Origin: Bacilli bacterium
GTDB taxonomy: Bacteria; Bacillota_I; Bacilli_A; RF39; UBA660
Length of the DNA: 64,000 nt
Assembly: GCA_017404555.1 (NCBI GenBank)
Contig: JAFRCD010000006.1
Location: forward strand, 1 to 64,000
Reading direction: 5' to 3'
Shown here piece after piece: positions 31,372 to 41,592 of this stretch. A program made the translations under genes and the position numbers. The stretch's first letter is position 1; each line of letters begins with the position of its first letter. The notes under the pieces were generated by a model. The model was not told the origin of the DNA. It saw only the letters and a list, made by a program, of their open reading frames with translations, and did not search any database.

Positions 31372-32901
31372 TAAATGGCAAAAAATAAAAAACGTTTTAA
31401 CTATTTTCTTTTTTATTATATTAGTCTTTTTTATTACTGTTTTGTTTTTTGTGCGAACTGAATATTCCAATATCACATATGAAGAATTAATATTTCATCT
31501 TAATGTCCCTCTAGAAGGATCACATGCACCTTTTGTTGGCAACTTTTTTAAAGAGGAAGCCTTTGCCTTAATCATAGGGATACTATTTATAATTGCTGTT
31601 GGCTTTTTTATGAGTAAGATGTTTTGGCATTCATTTACCCTTAAAATTAAAATGAAAAAGGGTAAAAAAACTAAAACTAAGCGAATTAAAATTAAAAATA
31701 ATTTGCGTTTTTTTGTCATCGTGCCACTTGCTATAATTTTGCTTGTTCTTTATTTAATGGTAAAACAAATAAGATTTGATGAGTATGTCTATAACGTTAA
31801 GCATCCGACCAAGATTTATGAAAAATATTATGTTGATGCAAAAGAAACACAGCTTATTTTTCCAGAGACGAAAAGGAATTTAATATACATATACTTAGAG
31901 TCCATGGAAAGCAGCTATAGTGATTTATCTAGCGATATTTCCGAAGTTAACAATTTGATACCCAAGTTAGAACAGTTGGCTGATGAAAACATTAGTTTTT
32001 CAGATACCGATAGTTTAGGTGGCGCTTATCAGACTTTTGGAGTAGGTTGGACAATGAGTGGGATGGTTGCTCAATCGGCGGGGATTCCACTTACTATACC
32101 AGTTTCATCTAATTCAATGCAGTTTTATAAAACTTTTTTACCAGGTGTTACTACTTTAGGGGATATTCTTGGAAAAGAAGGCTATAATCAAGAATTTATG
32201 ATGGGTTCTATTAAAGAGTTTGGAGGTCGTGATAAGTATTTGATTCAGCACGGGGAATATAAGATATACGATTTAAATACTGCTCGTAACTTAAAAAAAT
32301 TCCGATGGATTACGGAGTTTGGTGGGGATTTGAAGATGGGAAATTATTCGAATATGCCAAAGAGGAACTAACTAATTTGTCGCAGAAGGAAAAACCATTT
32401 AATTTTCAGCTTTTAACTGCCAATACACACTTTGATGAAGGACATGTAGAAAAAACTTGCGAATATTCGTTGGCCAATCATTATGCCAATAGCGTAATTT
32501 GCTCTGATCAACAAATCTATGAATTTATTAGGTGGATACAGCGACAAGAATTTTATGAGAATACTACAATCGTAGCTTCTGGTGATCATTTGGTGATGGG
32601 CGAATACTTATATCAGGAAGAAAAGTCTTTGAATGAAAGACGAGTGTATAATGTTTTTATAAATCCTTATGTTGATTATGATTTTGAACGATTAAGAAAT
32701 AGAACTTTTACAACTTTGGATATGTATCCCACGACGCTTGCAAGCATTGGTGTAAGAATAGAAGGAAATAGACTGGGTTTAGGTACTAATTTATTTTCTA
32801 ATAAACAAACTTTGCCTGAGCAATTAGGAAAAGATGAGGTCGATAACGAATTAAGTAGGCCATCAAACTTTTATAAGAATGAACTGTTATATGTAAAATA
32901 A
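31361..32901 (+). pseudogene. LTA-synthase/OpgB-like sulfatase-fold phosphotransferase, interrupted by a -1 frameshift
   Basis: Membrane phosphoglycerol or phosphoethanolamine transferase family. The first frame (31361 to about 32299) has three TM segments (about 10-30, 58-80, 110-130), the metal-site glutamate in LESMESSYSD and the nucleophile threonine in GVGWTMSGM. The second frame runs to 32901 and holds VWWGFED, the metal-binding ASGDH and the C-terminus. The frames join by a -1 step at seven A (32293-32299), giving KKIPMDYGVWWG and 513 residues. A programmed slip at A-AAA-AAA, a natural mutation or a sequencing error would all look the same. The second frame has no ribosome site at its first ATG (32305). 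The first frame alone ends at 32371 and lacks the GDH metal site. Confidence 0.8.
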
Positions 32902-32927
32902 AAGTCAAGTAGGACTTTTATTTTTTG
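32897..32927 (+). terminator. Terminator after the sulfatase gene
   Basis: Stem AATAAAAGTC / GACTTTTATT (10 bp), loop AAGTAG, then a T run. The T run overlaps the next -35 box. Confidence 0.85.
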
Positions 32928-32953
32928 ATTTGGTATATATTCTTTGATATAAT
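32925..32953 (+). promoter_or_regulatory. Promoter of the lysozyme gene
   Basis: TTGATT (32925-32930) and TATAAT (32948-32953), 17-base spacer, with TGA before the -10 (extended). Confidence 0.8.
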
Positions 32954-32974
32954 GATATGAGAGGAAGTGGTAGT

Positions 32975-35197
32975 GTGTTGAGGAGAAAAATTGTTATAAA
33001 TGCATTTTTATTGTTTTTGTGCACTCTTTTTATGAGTAATATGAAAGTATTAGCTCTAGATGATGAAGCAGCGCTTGCAAATCAATCTGCCGATGAAGTA
33101 ACTAGTCAAGCAAATCATGTTAGTATTAAGTATCAAACACACATCCAAAACTATGGCTGGCAAGCTGAAAAAAAAGATGGAGAATTAGCGGGTACTACTG
33201 GCAAATCACTGCGTTTAGAGGCTATTAAAATATTTTTGGATTCTGATATTTCGGGTTATGTGGAATATATTACGCATATTCAAAATATTGGTTGGGAAAG
33301 TGGCTATAAAAAAACAGGAGAAATATCAGGAACATCTGGCAGATCATTACGCCTAGAAGCTATAAAAATAAGGCTAGTTGGAGAAATAGCTGAAAACTAT
33401 GATATATATTACCGCGTTCATGCTCAATATAGTGGATGGTTAGGATGGGTAAAAAATGGAAGTCCAGCTGGAACAGCAGGTTTATCTAGAAGACTAGAAG
33501 CAATTGAAATAAGGTTGGTAGAAAAGGGAAGTACGGAATTAGTTGAAGGAAATGGTTTTGTAAGTAAAGGTATGGAATTCAGCTATCAAGCTAATGTTGA
33601 AACAAAAGGATGGCTTAGCGCTGTTGGTGATGGTAAAACGGCAGGAACAACTGGTAAAAGCTTAAAAATGAAAGCCATGAAAATAAGATTATCAGCACCA
33701 GGCGAGACAGGCACGATACAGTATATTACTAAAGCTCAAGAAGGAAATTGGGATAGTGTTTACAAATCATCTAGTCAAATAGCAGGTAATCCTAATTCGA
33801 CTTATGGCATCGAAGCAATAAAGATAAGATTAACTAGAGAGTTGGCTGAAAAATATGATGTCTATTATCGCAGCCATATCGAGGGCTATGGTTGGTTAGG
33901 ATGGGCTAAGAACGATGAAATATCTGGTAATGTTGATTTGAGTTTAAGAATAGAAGCTATCGAAATAAAACTTCTTCCTAAGGGAACAAATTTTGTCACG
34001 GGAGATAGTTATATTGCTAAAGATGCCTATCTTTCATACCAGGCTCATGTCCAAAATATTGGTGATCAGGCTGTTGTTTTAGAGCGAAGTATGGCCGGAA
34101 CCACTGGTAGAGGTCTAAGAATGGAAGCGTTTAAAATAATGCTTAATACAGAACTTTCTGGTAGTATTCAGTATAAAGCTTTTGTCGAAGATGGCGATTG
34201 GGAAGAAAACTATAAATCCGCTGGCGAATGGAGTGGAACAATAGGAAAAAGTAAGGCGATTCAATTAGTTAGAATAAAACTGACAGGTGATTTGGCTACT
34301 AAATATGATGTCTATTATCGAGTTCATTCTGATAAATATGGTTGGTTAGGATGGGCCAAAAACGATGAGATGGCTGGTGCAACATATTACGATATACAAG
34401 CTATTGAAGTAAGATTATATTCAAAGAGAAGTACTATTAAAACAACGTTAAAAACCGCGAACCATTATGTTGAAACTGGTTTCTATAAGCAGAACGGCTA
34501 TACTTACTATAGAGATAAGAATGGAAAACAAGCTACTGATTGGATACACATAACAGGAACTAAGTATTTCTTTAATTCTTTAGGGGTTATGATCGGTAAA
34601 AATGTCCGTAAGGTAATAGATGTTTCTGAGCACAATGGAAAGATCAATTGGGATACAGTGAAATCTCAAGGTGATGTTGATGGCGTAATACTACGAATAT
34701 CTAGTAGTGGACTAGCTCGTGAAGATGCTCAATTAGCAAATAATATTGCTGCTTTAAAGAGATTGAATATTCCATATGGTATTTATATTTATAGCTATGC
34801 TGAAAACTATAATGAAGGAAAGCAATATGCTGAATTTACGGCAAATGTAATTAAAAAATATAGTATGAATCCTAAAATAGGAATATTCTTAGATTTAGAG
34901 TCAAATGGAATAACCAGTTACATGGGAGTTAGTCAATATGAAAAAGTTGTTAAAGGTTATGTTGATACAATGTTTAGTAAGGGTTATGGTAATTTAACTA
35001 GTATCTATACTTATAAAAACTATGCTGATACTGCTTTGAATTCTAGTACTTTAAGACCACAAATTACCTGGATTGCTCAATATAATCATTTCTGTACTTA
35101 TAGTGGATCTTATGTGGGTTGGCAGTATTCATCAACTGAAAGGATTCCTGGCATATCAGGGAATGTTGATGTAAGTGTTTGGTTTGCTAATTTTTAA
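32975..35197 (+). CDS. Secreted GH25 lysozyme with nine ChW repeats
   Basis: 740 residues. A signal peptide (about 1-28, FLLFLCTLFMSNMKVLA) is followed by nine ChW (clostridial hydrophobic W) repeats arranged as three triplets (about 45-490), each with a G-W core and an LEAIKIRL-type end. A short YYRDKNGKQATDWIH repeat of the cell-wall-binding type follows. The C-terminal GH25 domain (about 545-740) has the catalytic Asp in DVSEHNG and Glu in LDLES. It should bind the wall and cleave muramic acid links. The start at GTG 32975 is preferred because AGGAAGTGG lies 5 bases upstream; TTG 32978 is also possible, while ATG 32957 lies before the ribosome site. Confidence 0.9.
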   Translation: MLRRKIVINAFLLFLCTLFMSNMKVLALDDEAALANQSADEVTSQANHVSIKYQTHIQNYGWQAEKKDGELAGTTGKSLRLEAIKIFLDSDISGYVEYITHIQNIGWESGYKKTGEISGTSGRSLRLEAIKIRLVGEIAENYDIYYRVHAQYSGWLGWVKNGSPAGTAGLSRRLEAIEIRLVEKGSTELVEGNGFVSKGMEFSYQANVETKGWLSAVGDGKTAGTTGKSLKMKAMKIRLSAPGETGTIQYITKAQEGNWDSVYKSSSQIAGNPNSTYGIEAIKIRLTRELAEKYDVYYRSHIEGYGWLGWAKNDEISGNVDLSLRIEAIEIKLLPKGTNFVTGDSYIAKDAYLSYQAHVQNIGDQAVVLERSMAGTTGRGLRMEAFKIMLNTELSGSIQYKAFVEDGDWEENYKSAGEWSGTIGKSKAIQLVRIKLTGDLATKYDVYYRVHSDKYGWLGWAKNDEMAGATYYDIQAIEVRLYSKRSTIKTTLKTANHYVETGFYKQNGYTYYRDKNGKQATDWIHITGTKYFFNSLGVMIGKNVRKVIDVSEHNGKINWDTVKSQGDVDGVILRISSSGLAREDAQLANNIAALKRLNIPYGIYIYSYAENYNEGKQYAEFTANVIKKYSMNPKIGIFLDLESNGITSYMGVSQYEKVVKGYVDTMFSKGYGNLTSIYTYKNYADTALNSSTLRPQITWIAQYNHFCTYSGSYVGWQYSSTERIPGISGNVDVSVWFANF

Positions 35198-35222
35198 AAG
35201 TAGTTAAAAACTACTTTTTTCT
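35196..35222 (+). terminator. Terminator after the lysozyme gene
   Basis: Stem AAAAGTAG / CTACTTTT, loop TTAAAAA, then TTCTTTG. It overlaps the stop codon. Confidence 0.8.
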
Positions 35223-35254
35223 TTGGGATAATAATAGATAAATAAGCTAATTTA

Positions 35255-35263
35255 TGATATACT
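35255..35263 (+). promoter_or_regulatory. Extended -10 promoter of the ABC-export operon
   Basis: TGA-TATACT at 35255-35263. The -35 region is poor. It lies 24 bases before the ATP-binding protein start. Confidence 0.5.
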
Positions 35264-35286
35264 AATATATGAATATGGAGGAGTTT

Positions 35287-36027
35287 ATGATTGCGCAATC
35301 AGAAAAAGTTATCGAAGTAAAAAATGTATCTAAGAAGTTTAAACTAGTCTATGATAAGCCAAGTACTTTAAAAGAAAGGATTGTCTTTTGGAATAAGAGT
35401 AAAGTTAGTTATCATGAAGCTTTAAAAGATATAACTCTGGATGTGAATAAAGGAGAAACCATTGCTTTAATTGGTGTTAATGGTAGTGGTAAGTCAACTC
35501 TTTTAAAACTTATGACAAAGATCATTTATCCGACAAGTGGGAAAATAATCACTAAGGGAAAACTAACATCATTATTAGAGTTAGGAGCAGGATTTCATCC
35601 TGATTTTACAGGAAGGGAGAATATCTATTTTAATGCTGCTATTTTTGGCCTTAGCGCTAAGGAAATAGATGAACGAATTGAAGATATAATCAATTTCTCT
35701 GAACTTGGAGAATTTATTGAAGCTCCAGTAAGAACGTATTCATCAGGAATGTATATGCGCCTTGCTTTTTCGATTGCGATTAATGTTAATGCGGATATTT
35801 TATTAATAGATGAGATTTTAGCAGTTGGTGATCAACATTTCCAAGAAAAATGCTTTGCTAAACTCCAAGAGTTAAAAAAGCAACATAAGACAATTGTTAT
35901 TGTCAGCCATAGCTTAGATTCTATTAAAGATCTATGTGATAGAGCAATTTGGATCAGTGAAGGAAAAGTAGAGGCTGATGGCAAAGCGAAAAAAGTTATA
36001 GATGAGTATTTAAAGGTGTGTGGTTAG
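35287..36027 (+). CDS. Polysaccharide/teichoic acid ABC exporter, ATP-binding subunit
   Basis: 246-residue ATPase of the Wzt/TagH family that powers export of lipid-linked glycans. Walker A GVNGSGKST, the characteristic LLELGAGFHPDFTGRENI region (GAGFHPDFTG), ABC signature YSSGMYMRL and Walker B LLIDE, then the SHS switch histidine, are all present. The C-terminal glycan-recognition domain of long Wzt proteins is absent. The ATG at 35287 follows GGAGGAG; an in-frame ATG at 35269 precedes that site. The permease gene starts 1 base after the stop. Confidence 0.93.
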   Translation: MIAQSEKVIEVKNVSKKFKLVYDKPSTLKERIVFWNKSKVSYHEALKDITLDVNKGETIALIGVNGSGKSTLLKLMTKIIYPTSGKIITKGKLTSLLELGAGFHPDFTGRENIYFNAAIFGLSAKEIDERIEDIINFSELGEFIEAPVRTYSSGMYMRLAFSIAINVNADILLIDEILAVGDQHFQEKCFAKLQELKKQHKTIVIVSHSLDSIKDLCDRAIWISEGKVEADGKAKKVIDEYLKVCG

Positions 36028-36028
36028 A

Positions 36029-36796
36029 ATGCTTAGAGAAATATATAATTACCGAGAGTTGTTAAAAACAAATGTTAAGAAAGAAATACGTGGTAAGTAT
36101 AAGGGATCTTTTTTAGGTGTCCTTTGGTCTTTTGTTAATCCATTACTGCAAGTATTGGTTTATGCAATAGTATTTCCATATATTATGCGAATTCAAACAC
36201 CTAATTATTTACAGTACTTAATTATTGGTATTATTCCATGGACTTTTTTCATTACGACTATTAATCAGGGAATGATTACAGTTAGAATGAATGCTGGAAT
36301 TATTAAGAAAGTTTATTTCCCAAGAGAAATATTACCACTTTCTGTTGTTTTAAGTGGACTCATTAATTTCTTTATCAGCTGTATTATTATTCTTATATTC
36401 TGTTTGTTTGGTGGAATAGGAGTAAGTGCTCATTTATTACTCTTACCAGTTATTGCTTTAATTCAGTTTGTTTTTACTTTAGGAATGGTTTTTGCTTTAT
36501 CAGCAATCAATATTTACATTAAAGATACTGAGTATTTAGTTCAGTTTATTCTTAATATGGCTTTTTATGCAACACCTATTCTTTATCCGGCTACGTTATT
36601 TCCAGAAAGGTTTAGATGGATTTTATTTGTTAATCCAATGTCAGAAATCATAGAAGCATATCGAGCAATATTCTTATACCATACTTTCCCTGATGTTAAT
36701 GGAATGATATATTTGGTGATTGTTAGTGTTTTAGTACTTGCTTTTGGATATATGATTTTTGAAAAACTAAAGAAGGGTTTTGCTGAGGAGGTATAA
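36029..36796 (+). CDS. Polysaccharide ABC exporter, permease subunit
   Basis: 255-residue ABC-2 type permease (Wzm/TagG family), with six TM segments and the family N-terminal YRELLKTNVKKEIRGKYKGS-type interfacial helix (KKEIRGKYKGSFLGVLWSF). NPLLQVLVYAIVF and the late FYATPILYP segment are typical. The ATG at 36029 lies one base after the ATPase stop, with AAAGGTG about 10 bases upstream; a GTG at 36020 overlaps that site. The pair exports the rhamnan or other glycan built by neighbouring transferases. Confidence 0.92.
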   Translation: MLREIYNYRELLKTNVKKEIRGKYKGSFLGVLWSFVNPLLQVLVYAIVFPYIMRIQTPNYLQYLIIGIIPWTFFITTINQGMITVRMNAGIIKKVYFPREILPLSVVLSGLINFFISCIIILIFCLFGGIGVSAHLLLLPVIALIQFVFTLGMVFALSAINIYIKDTEYLVQFILNMAFYATPILYPATLFPERFRWILFVNPMSEIIEAYRAIFLYHTFPDVNGMIYLVIVSVLVLAFGYMIFEKLKKGFAEEV

Positions 36797-36797
36797 T

Positions 36798-38966
36798 GTG
36801 AAGCAGTACGATTTTATAGGTATTAAATCATTTAAAATAGATGGCATTATAAATCCTAATGTAACAATAGCTGGTACTATAAAATATAAAGATGGTTATG
36901 AGCTGGTATTAAAAGCTGATAATAAAAAGATTGAATTTAATCATATTCCAACAAATAGAGAAGAAAACTTTATAATTAATGCTGTTTTACCTAAGGATAC
37001 AAAACAAATAAGCTTATATTATAAAAAATCTAAACAAGATAAGTTTTGTTTAGTAGCGACTAGAAAAACGAATATGTTTAAGCGATTTGTTAAAAAAATA
37101 CTAGGCTTCTTTGTTAAATTAGTTAAAAAGGCAATCCGTGTATTATATGTTCTTAAACGAGGTATTAAGTATTTATGGCGTGAATATCACTTTTTAGTAC
37201 CAATTAGTCTTTGGCCAAAATATATAAAAGATTTTAGAGATAGCGTAAGACGGTATAATCACAAATTTTTTAATCCAATGTTAAAAAGTGATTATTTGAA
37301 ATGGTTGCGAAAAGAAAAAGATAATACCGAAGAGCTTAAGACTTTAAAATATCAACCATTAATTTCAATATTAGTTCCTGTTTATAACGTTGAACCAAGA
37401 TTATTAAAAGAGTGTGTTGATTCTGTTTTAAATCAAACATATGATAATTTCGAATTATGCTTAGTAGATGATGCTTCTACTAACGAAGACACAAAAAAAG
37501 CTTTGGCTGAATATCAACAACTCGATAAGCGTATAAGAGTAAAGTATAGAAATAAAAACGGACATATTTCAGAAGCAACTAATGATGCGCTTAAGATGGC
37601 TAAAGGTGAATTTATTTCCTTATTAGATAATGATGATGTACTAGATAAAAACGCTTTATATTGGGTAGTGGATGCCTTAAACAATAATGATAAATTAGAT
37701 TTCATCTATTCTGATGAAGACAAATTGGATTTAGATGGTCATAGATGTGAACCCAATTTTAAACCTGATTTTTCTCCAGATACACTTTTAAGTATGAATT
37801 ATATTTGTCATTTTACAACAATCAGAAAAGCTTTAGTAGATAAAGTTGGTGGTTTTGAAAAAGGGTTAGAAGGTGCTCAAGATTATGATTTGTTTTTAAA
37901 AACAACAGAACTTACTGATAATATTTATCATATCCCAAAGATATTATATCATTGGCGTAAGGTAGAAGGCTCAACAGCACTAAAGGGTTCGGCTAAATCA
38001 TATGCTGAAGATAAAGGTAAAAAAGCTTTAGAGAATGCTTTGGCGAGAAGAAAGATTCCTGGAACTGTAGAAATTGATGACATTAGTAAATACTATAAAA
38101 TTAATTATGACGTAAAGGGTGAACCACTAATATCTATTGTCATTCCTACTAGAGACTATGCTGATATATTGAAAAAGTGTGTTGATTCAATATATGAAAA
38201 AACGACTTATAGGAATTTTGAAATAATTGTTGCAGATAATGATAGTAAAGAAAAAGAAACTTTAAAATATTTTAAGGAAACGCAAAAAAAGCATGATAAT
38301 TTCCATGTTGTAGAGTGCAAGTTCGAGTTTAATTATTCAAAGATAAACAATATTGCAGTAAAGCATGCTAAAGGAGAGTATATTGTTTTATTAAATAATG
38401 ATACAGAAGTTATTACTCCTGAGTGGCTTGATATAATGGTAGGATATGCTTCCCAAAAGCATGTAGGTATTGTGGGACCAAAGCTTCTATATCCAGATGG
38501 TACTGTTCAGCATGCAGGAGTTATCTTGGGGCTTGGCGGAGTGGCTTCACACGCTTATATTGGGGCCAACAGAAACGATACCGGTTTATATGGGAGACTT
38601 AGAGTACCATATAATTATAGTGCCTGTACAGCAGCCTGTTTTATGATAAAGAAGGATATTTATACTAAATTAAAGGGACTTAATGAGGAATTAAAAGTTG
38701 CCTATAATGATATAGATTTTTGTATACGTGTTTTAAAAGAAGGATATTATAATGTCTTTGTTCCACAAGTTGAACTTTTACATTATGAATCTAAATCAAG
38801 GGGATTTGATACAACAACTGAAAAATATAAAAGGTTTTTAATAGAGTCAAACTATATGTATGAAAAATGGGAGAACACTATTAATAATGATAGATTTTAC
38901 AATCCTAATTTCAGTAAAAATGGATGGTTTGTATTAGACTCAGGAGTGAGTGATAAAAATGATTAA
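36798..38966 (+). CDS. Two-domain family 2 glycosyltransferase
   Basis: 722 residues. An N-terminal beta-rich segment (about 1-100) and a basic, hydrophobic stretch (110-150) precede two GT-A domains in one chain. The first (about 195-400) has LISILVPVYNVEP and the DxD-like LLDNDDVL. The second (about 445-690) has LISIVIPTRDYAD and LLNNDTEV. Such tandem enzymes often build alternating linkages in rhamnose-containing polymers; the sugars are not known here. GTG 36798 follows GAGGAGG by about 6 bases; a TTG at 36780 lies before this site and is rejected. It overlaps the next gene by 8 bases. Confidence 0.88.
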   Translation: MKQYDFIGIKSFKIDGIINPNVTIAGTIKYKDGYELVLKADNKKIEFNHIPTNREENFIINAVLPKDTKQISLYYKKSKQDKFCLVATRKTNMFKRFVKKILGFFVKLVKKAIRVLYVLKRGIKYLWREYHFLVPISLWPKYIKDFRDSVRRYNHKFFNPMLKSDYLKWLRKEKDNTEELKTLKYQPLISILVPVYNVEPRLLKECVDSVLNQTYDNFELCLVDDASTNEDTKKALAEYQQLDKRIRVKYRNKNGHISEATNDALKMAKGEFISLLDNDDVLDKNALYWVVDALNNNDKLDFIYSDEDKLDLDGHRCEPNFKPDFSPDTLLSMNYICHFTTIRKALVDKVGGFEKGLEGAQDYDLFLKTTELTDNIYHIPKILYHWRKVEGSTALKGSAKSYAEDKGKKALENALARRKIPGTVEIDDISKYYKINYDVKGEPLISIVIPTRDYADILKKCVDSIYEKTTYRNFEIIVADNDSKEKETLKYFKETQKKHDNFHVVECKFEFNYSKINNIAVKHAKGEYIVLLNNDTEVITPEWLDIMVGYASQKHVGIVGPKLLYPDGTVQHAGVILGLGGVASHAYIGANRNDTGLYGRLRVPYNYSACTAACFMIKKDIYTKLKGLNEELKVAYNDIDFCIRVLKEGYYNVFVPQVELLHYESKSRGFDTTTEKYKRFLIESNYMYEKWENTINNDRFYNPNFSKNGWFVLDSGVSDKND

Positions 38967-40857
38967 TTATATTTTGAGTTGTATGTATATATTATTCTTT
39001 TTGTTTAGCTTATATTTCATTGGAAATATACTGTTTTCTAAAGTAAAAAGTTTTCCATTAAGGATAACATATATATATTTGATCTATAAATTCTTTGCTT
39101 CTTTATTTGGTTGTATAACCCAATTGTTAAAGCTGCCATTTCAGTTTTATTTTATAGTATTATTGATATTTTGGATTGCTTTATATGGTTATGCATTATA
39201 CAAAAAGAAGAAAGAGAATATAGTTGTTTTTGATAAACGGCGAAACAAGGAAATATTTAAGAAGTATTGGTTTGTTTTAGTAATAGCTATAATATTAATT
39301 TTCTTTTCAATGATTAATATTGAATATCATTGGTTTGGTAATCATTTAGATGATGGACTATATGTAAATATTGTTTCTGATTATGTTAAAGGAATAGATA
39401 CTTTTCATATTCACTCAGCTAATGGCCTTAATCAAATAGCCAAATTTGGTCCTCATAGTTTGAACACTTGGCAATTAGAAGCAGCTTTCTATGTAAAAAT
39501 ATTTAGAGTTGTTCCGGTAGTTCTTTTAGCCTTTGCCCAGAGTTTTATTAATTATATTATCTTTATGTTAGTAGTGCTAGCTTTTTTAGAAAAAGTCTTA
39601 CCAAAATAAGTTATTAAGAAGTATAAGTATCAGATTCAGTTTATTCCAGCAGTTATTATCTTGTTTATGTTTCAATTTGATGTTTTAAACCGAATGATTA
39701 CACTTCAAGATGGATGGCAATTTGGTAATGCTATGTTTTATGGCTCAACAATAATAAGAACTATGGGTATTTTCTTGTTGTTAGTCCCATTTATTGATAA
39801 AGAGAAATTAGGGTTTAAAGATTTAGTAATATATGGTTGTATAAGTTTTATTCTTTTGGCACAATCTTCAGTAGCCTTACCAGTAGTTATAATGGTGGGG
39901 GTTGCTTATTTTGTTTCCCATTTATATTTTGATAGAAATTGCAGATTTATTCTTGCTTTGGTACTACTTTTGTTGATAATATGTGGAATAGTTTTACCAA
40001 ATATAGGATTAATCAATGATCATGCTTTAAACTTATATAGAGCTAATAGTAGAAGTATCATTTTATATGGTTCAATTATTGTTTTTCTACTTGGGTATTT
40101 ATATAAAAATAAAACTATTAATAAAATAAATACAACAATTCTATTTATAATAGCATTTATGTATATTCCTGAAATTAATGATATTGTTGAAAACTTATCT
40201 ATGTATGATTTTGTAGAAGCAAGATTTTGGACAGGAACATTTTATGCTATAGCTATTCTAGCTTTTGCCTATGCTTTTGTTTTTGCTTGCAAATTATTGA
40301 GCAAGAAAAAGCTATTGGTTTTAAAGGGTGTTCTTTTATTCCTATTAGTACTAGGTGTTACTCTTTCGTTTGAATTTAAGTATAAAAATATATTCAAATC
40401 AATTGAAATACTTAGATATAATAATAAATTATTACCTAATTCAACAGTTAATCTTGGTAAAGAATTAGAAAGACTACATATAAAAACTAAAGACCATTTG
40501 TATGTTTTAACTCCTGATTGGGTTGTGACTAATGGTTATAATCACTCTTTAGCTGTTTTGTTGAGACAGCATACTCCTAGCAGTAGTATAATTAGTGCTA
40601 TACCTAGATACGGATATTTTAGTAATAAAGAATTTAAAGGGTATGAGCAGGCAGATAATGATAATTATAATGCTTTTATGTATGACCAATCTGGTCAAAG
40701 TTATCTAAGAGTAAAAAAAATTTTAGAAAAGTATCCTATTAATTGTTTAGTTGTTACTTCAAAACTTGCTGATTGGATAACCAAGGACTCAGGATTTGAG
40801 TTAAAAAAATCTGTTTGTGATGTTGATATTTGTTATTATATATATTATAGAAAATAA
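38959..40857 (+). pseudogene. Large polytopic membrane protein (DUF6077-like), interrupted by in-frame TAA
   Basis: One reading frame runs from the ATG at 38959 to 40857, broken only by TAA at 39607-39609. The frame continues directly after the stop (VIKKYKYQIQF) into more TM segments. The combined 632 codons encode about 12 TM helices and a C-terminal soluble part, with an early NHLDDGLYVN motif like those in large membrane glycosyltransferase-type proteins. The part after the stop has no ribosome site at its first ATG (39667) or TTG. It is therefore either a recent nonsense mutation or a base error. The ATG at 38959 is preferred over a GTG at 38950. Family name is tentative. Confidence 0.72.
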
Positions 40858-40869
40858 GAGGTAAATATT

Positions 40870-41592
40870 ATGAAAAAAGTTTTAATAGTAATTCCAGCTT
40901 ATAATGAAGAAAAAAACATATTAAGAGTTTATAATTCTATTATGGATTATAATAAAAAGAACAAGACAAATTATGATGTGATAGTCATTAATGATTGTTC
41001 AACTGATGGTACCAGTGAAGTATGTCATAAAAATGATATACCGGTGGTTGATCTTATTCATAATCTGGGAATAGGTGGTGCTGTCCAGACAGGGTATAAG
41101 TATGCTTGTTATCATGATTATGATGTTGCTGTTCAATTTGATGGTGATGGACAACACGATATTAGATATGTTAAAGATATAGTGAATCCTATTTTAGAAG
41201 CAAAGGCAGACATGGTTATTGGAAGTAGGTTTGTTGAAGAAAAATCAACCTTTAAATCTACAAAAGCTAGGCGCGTCGGCATAAAGATAATTTCTGCTTT
41301 TATGAAGTTTGTGACTCACAAAAAAATTTATGATGTTACTAGTGGCTTCAGAGCTATAAATAAAGAAATAATATATGATTTTGCTTTATCATATCCTAAT
41401 GAATATCCTGAACCTATTACTACTGCTGAAATCTTAAAGAAAAAGTATCGAGTTAATGAAGTTGCAGTAGAAATGAAAGAGCGAATTGGTGGAGTATCTT
41501 CAATAAGAGCCTGGAAAAGTGCTTATTATATGATGAATGTCTGTTTAGCGCTATTAATCATTAAAACTAGGAGGTATAAAAGATGTCGTTAA
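40870..41592 (+). CDS. Dolichol-phosphate-mannose-synthase-like GT2
   Basis: 240-residue GT2 that probably transfers a sugar to a polyprenyl phosphate. IPAYNEEKNI (8-17), VINDCSTDGT, the QFDGDGQHD donor-metal motif (about 94-102) and GSRFVEE are clear. It overlaps the DUF2304 gene by 10 bases; a DPM-type GT2 next to DUF2304 is a common pairing. Such pairs decorate cell-wall polymers using lipid-linked sugars. Confidence 0.9.
   Translation: MKKVLIVIPAYNEEKNILRVYNSIMDYNKKNKTNYDVIVINDCSTDGTSEVCHKNDIPVVDLIHNLGIGGAVQTGYKYACYHDYDVAVQFDGDGQHDIRYVKDIVNPILEAKADMVIGSRFVEEKSTFKSTKARRVGIKIISAFMKFVTHKKIYDVTSGFRAINKEIIYDFALSYPNEYPEPITTAEILKKKYRVNEVAVEMKERIGGVSSIRAWKSAYYMMNVCLALLIIKTRRYKRCR

Noticed and set aside
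39610-39666. A separate downstream gene starting at TTG 39661 or ATG 39667
   Set aside because: No ribosome site, the start would be inside a TM segment, and the same frame is open directly back to the TAA; an interrupted gene is simpler.
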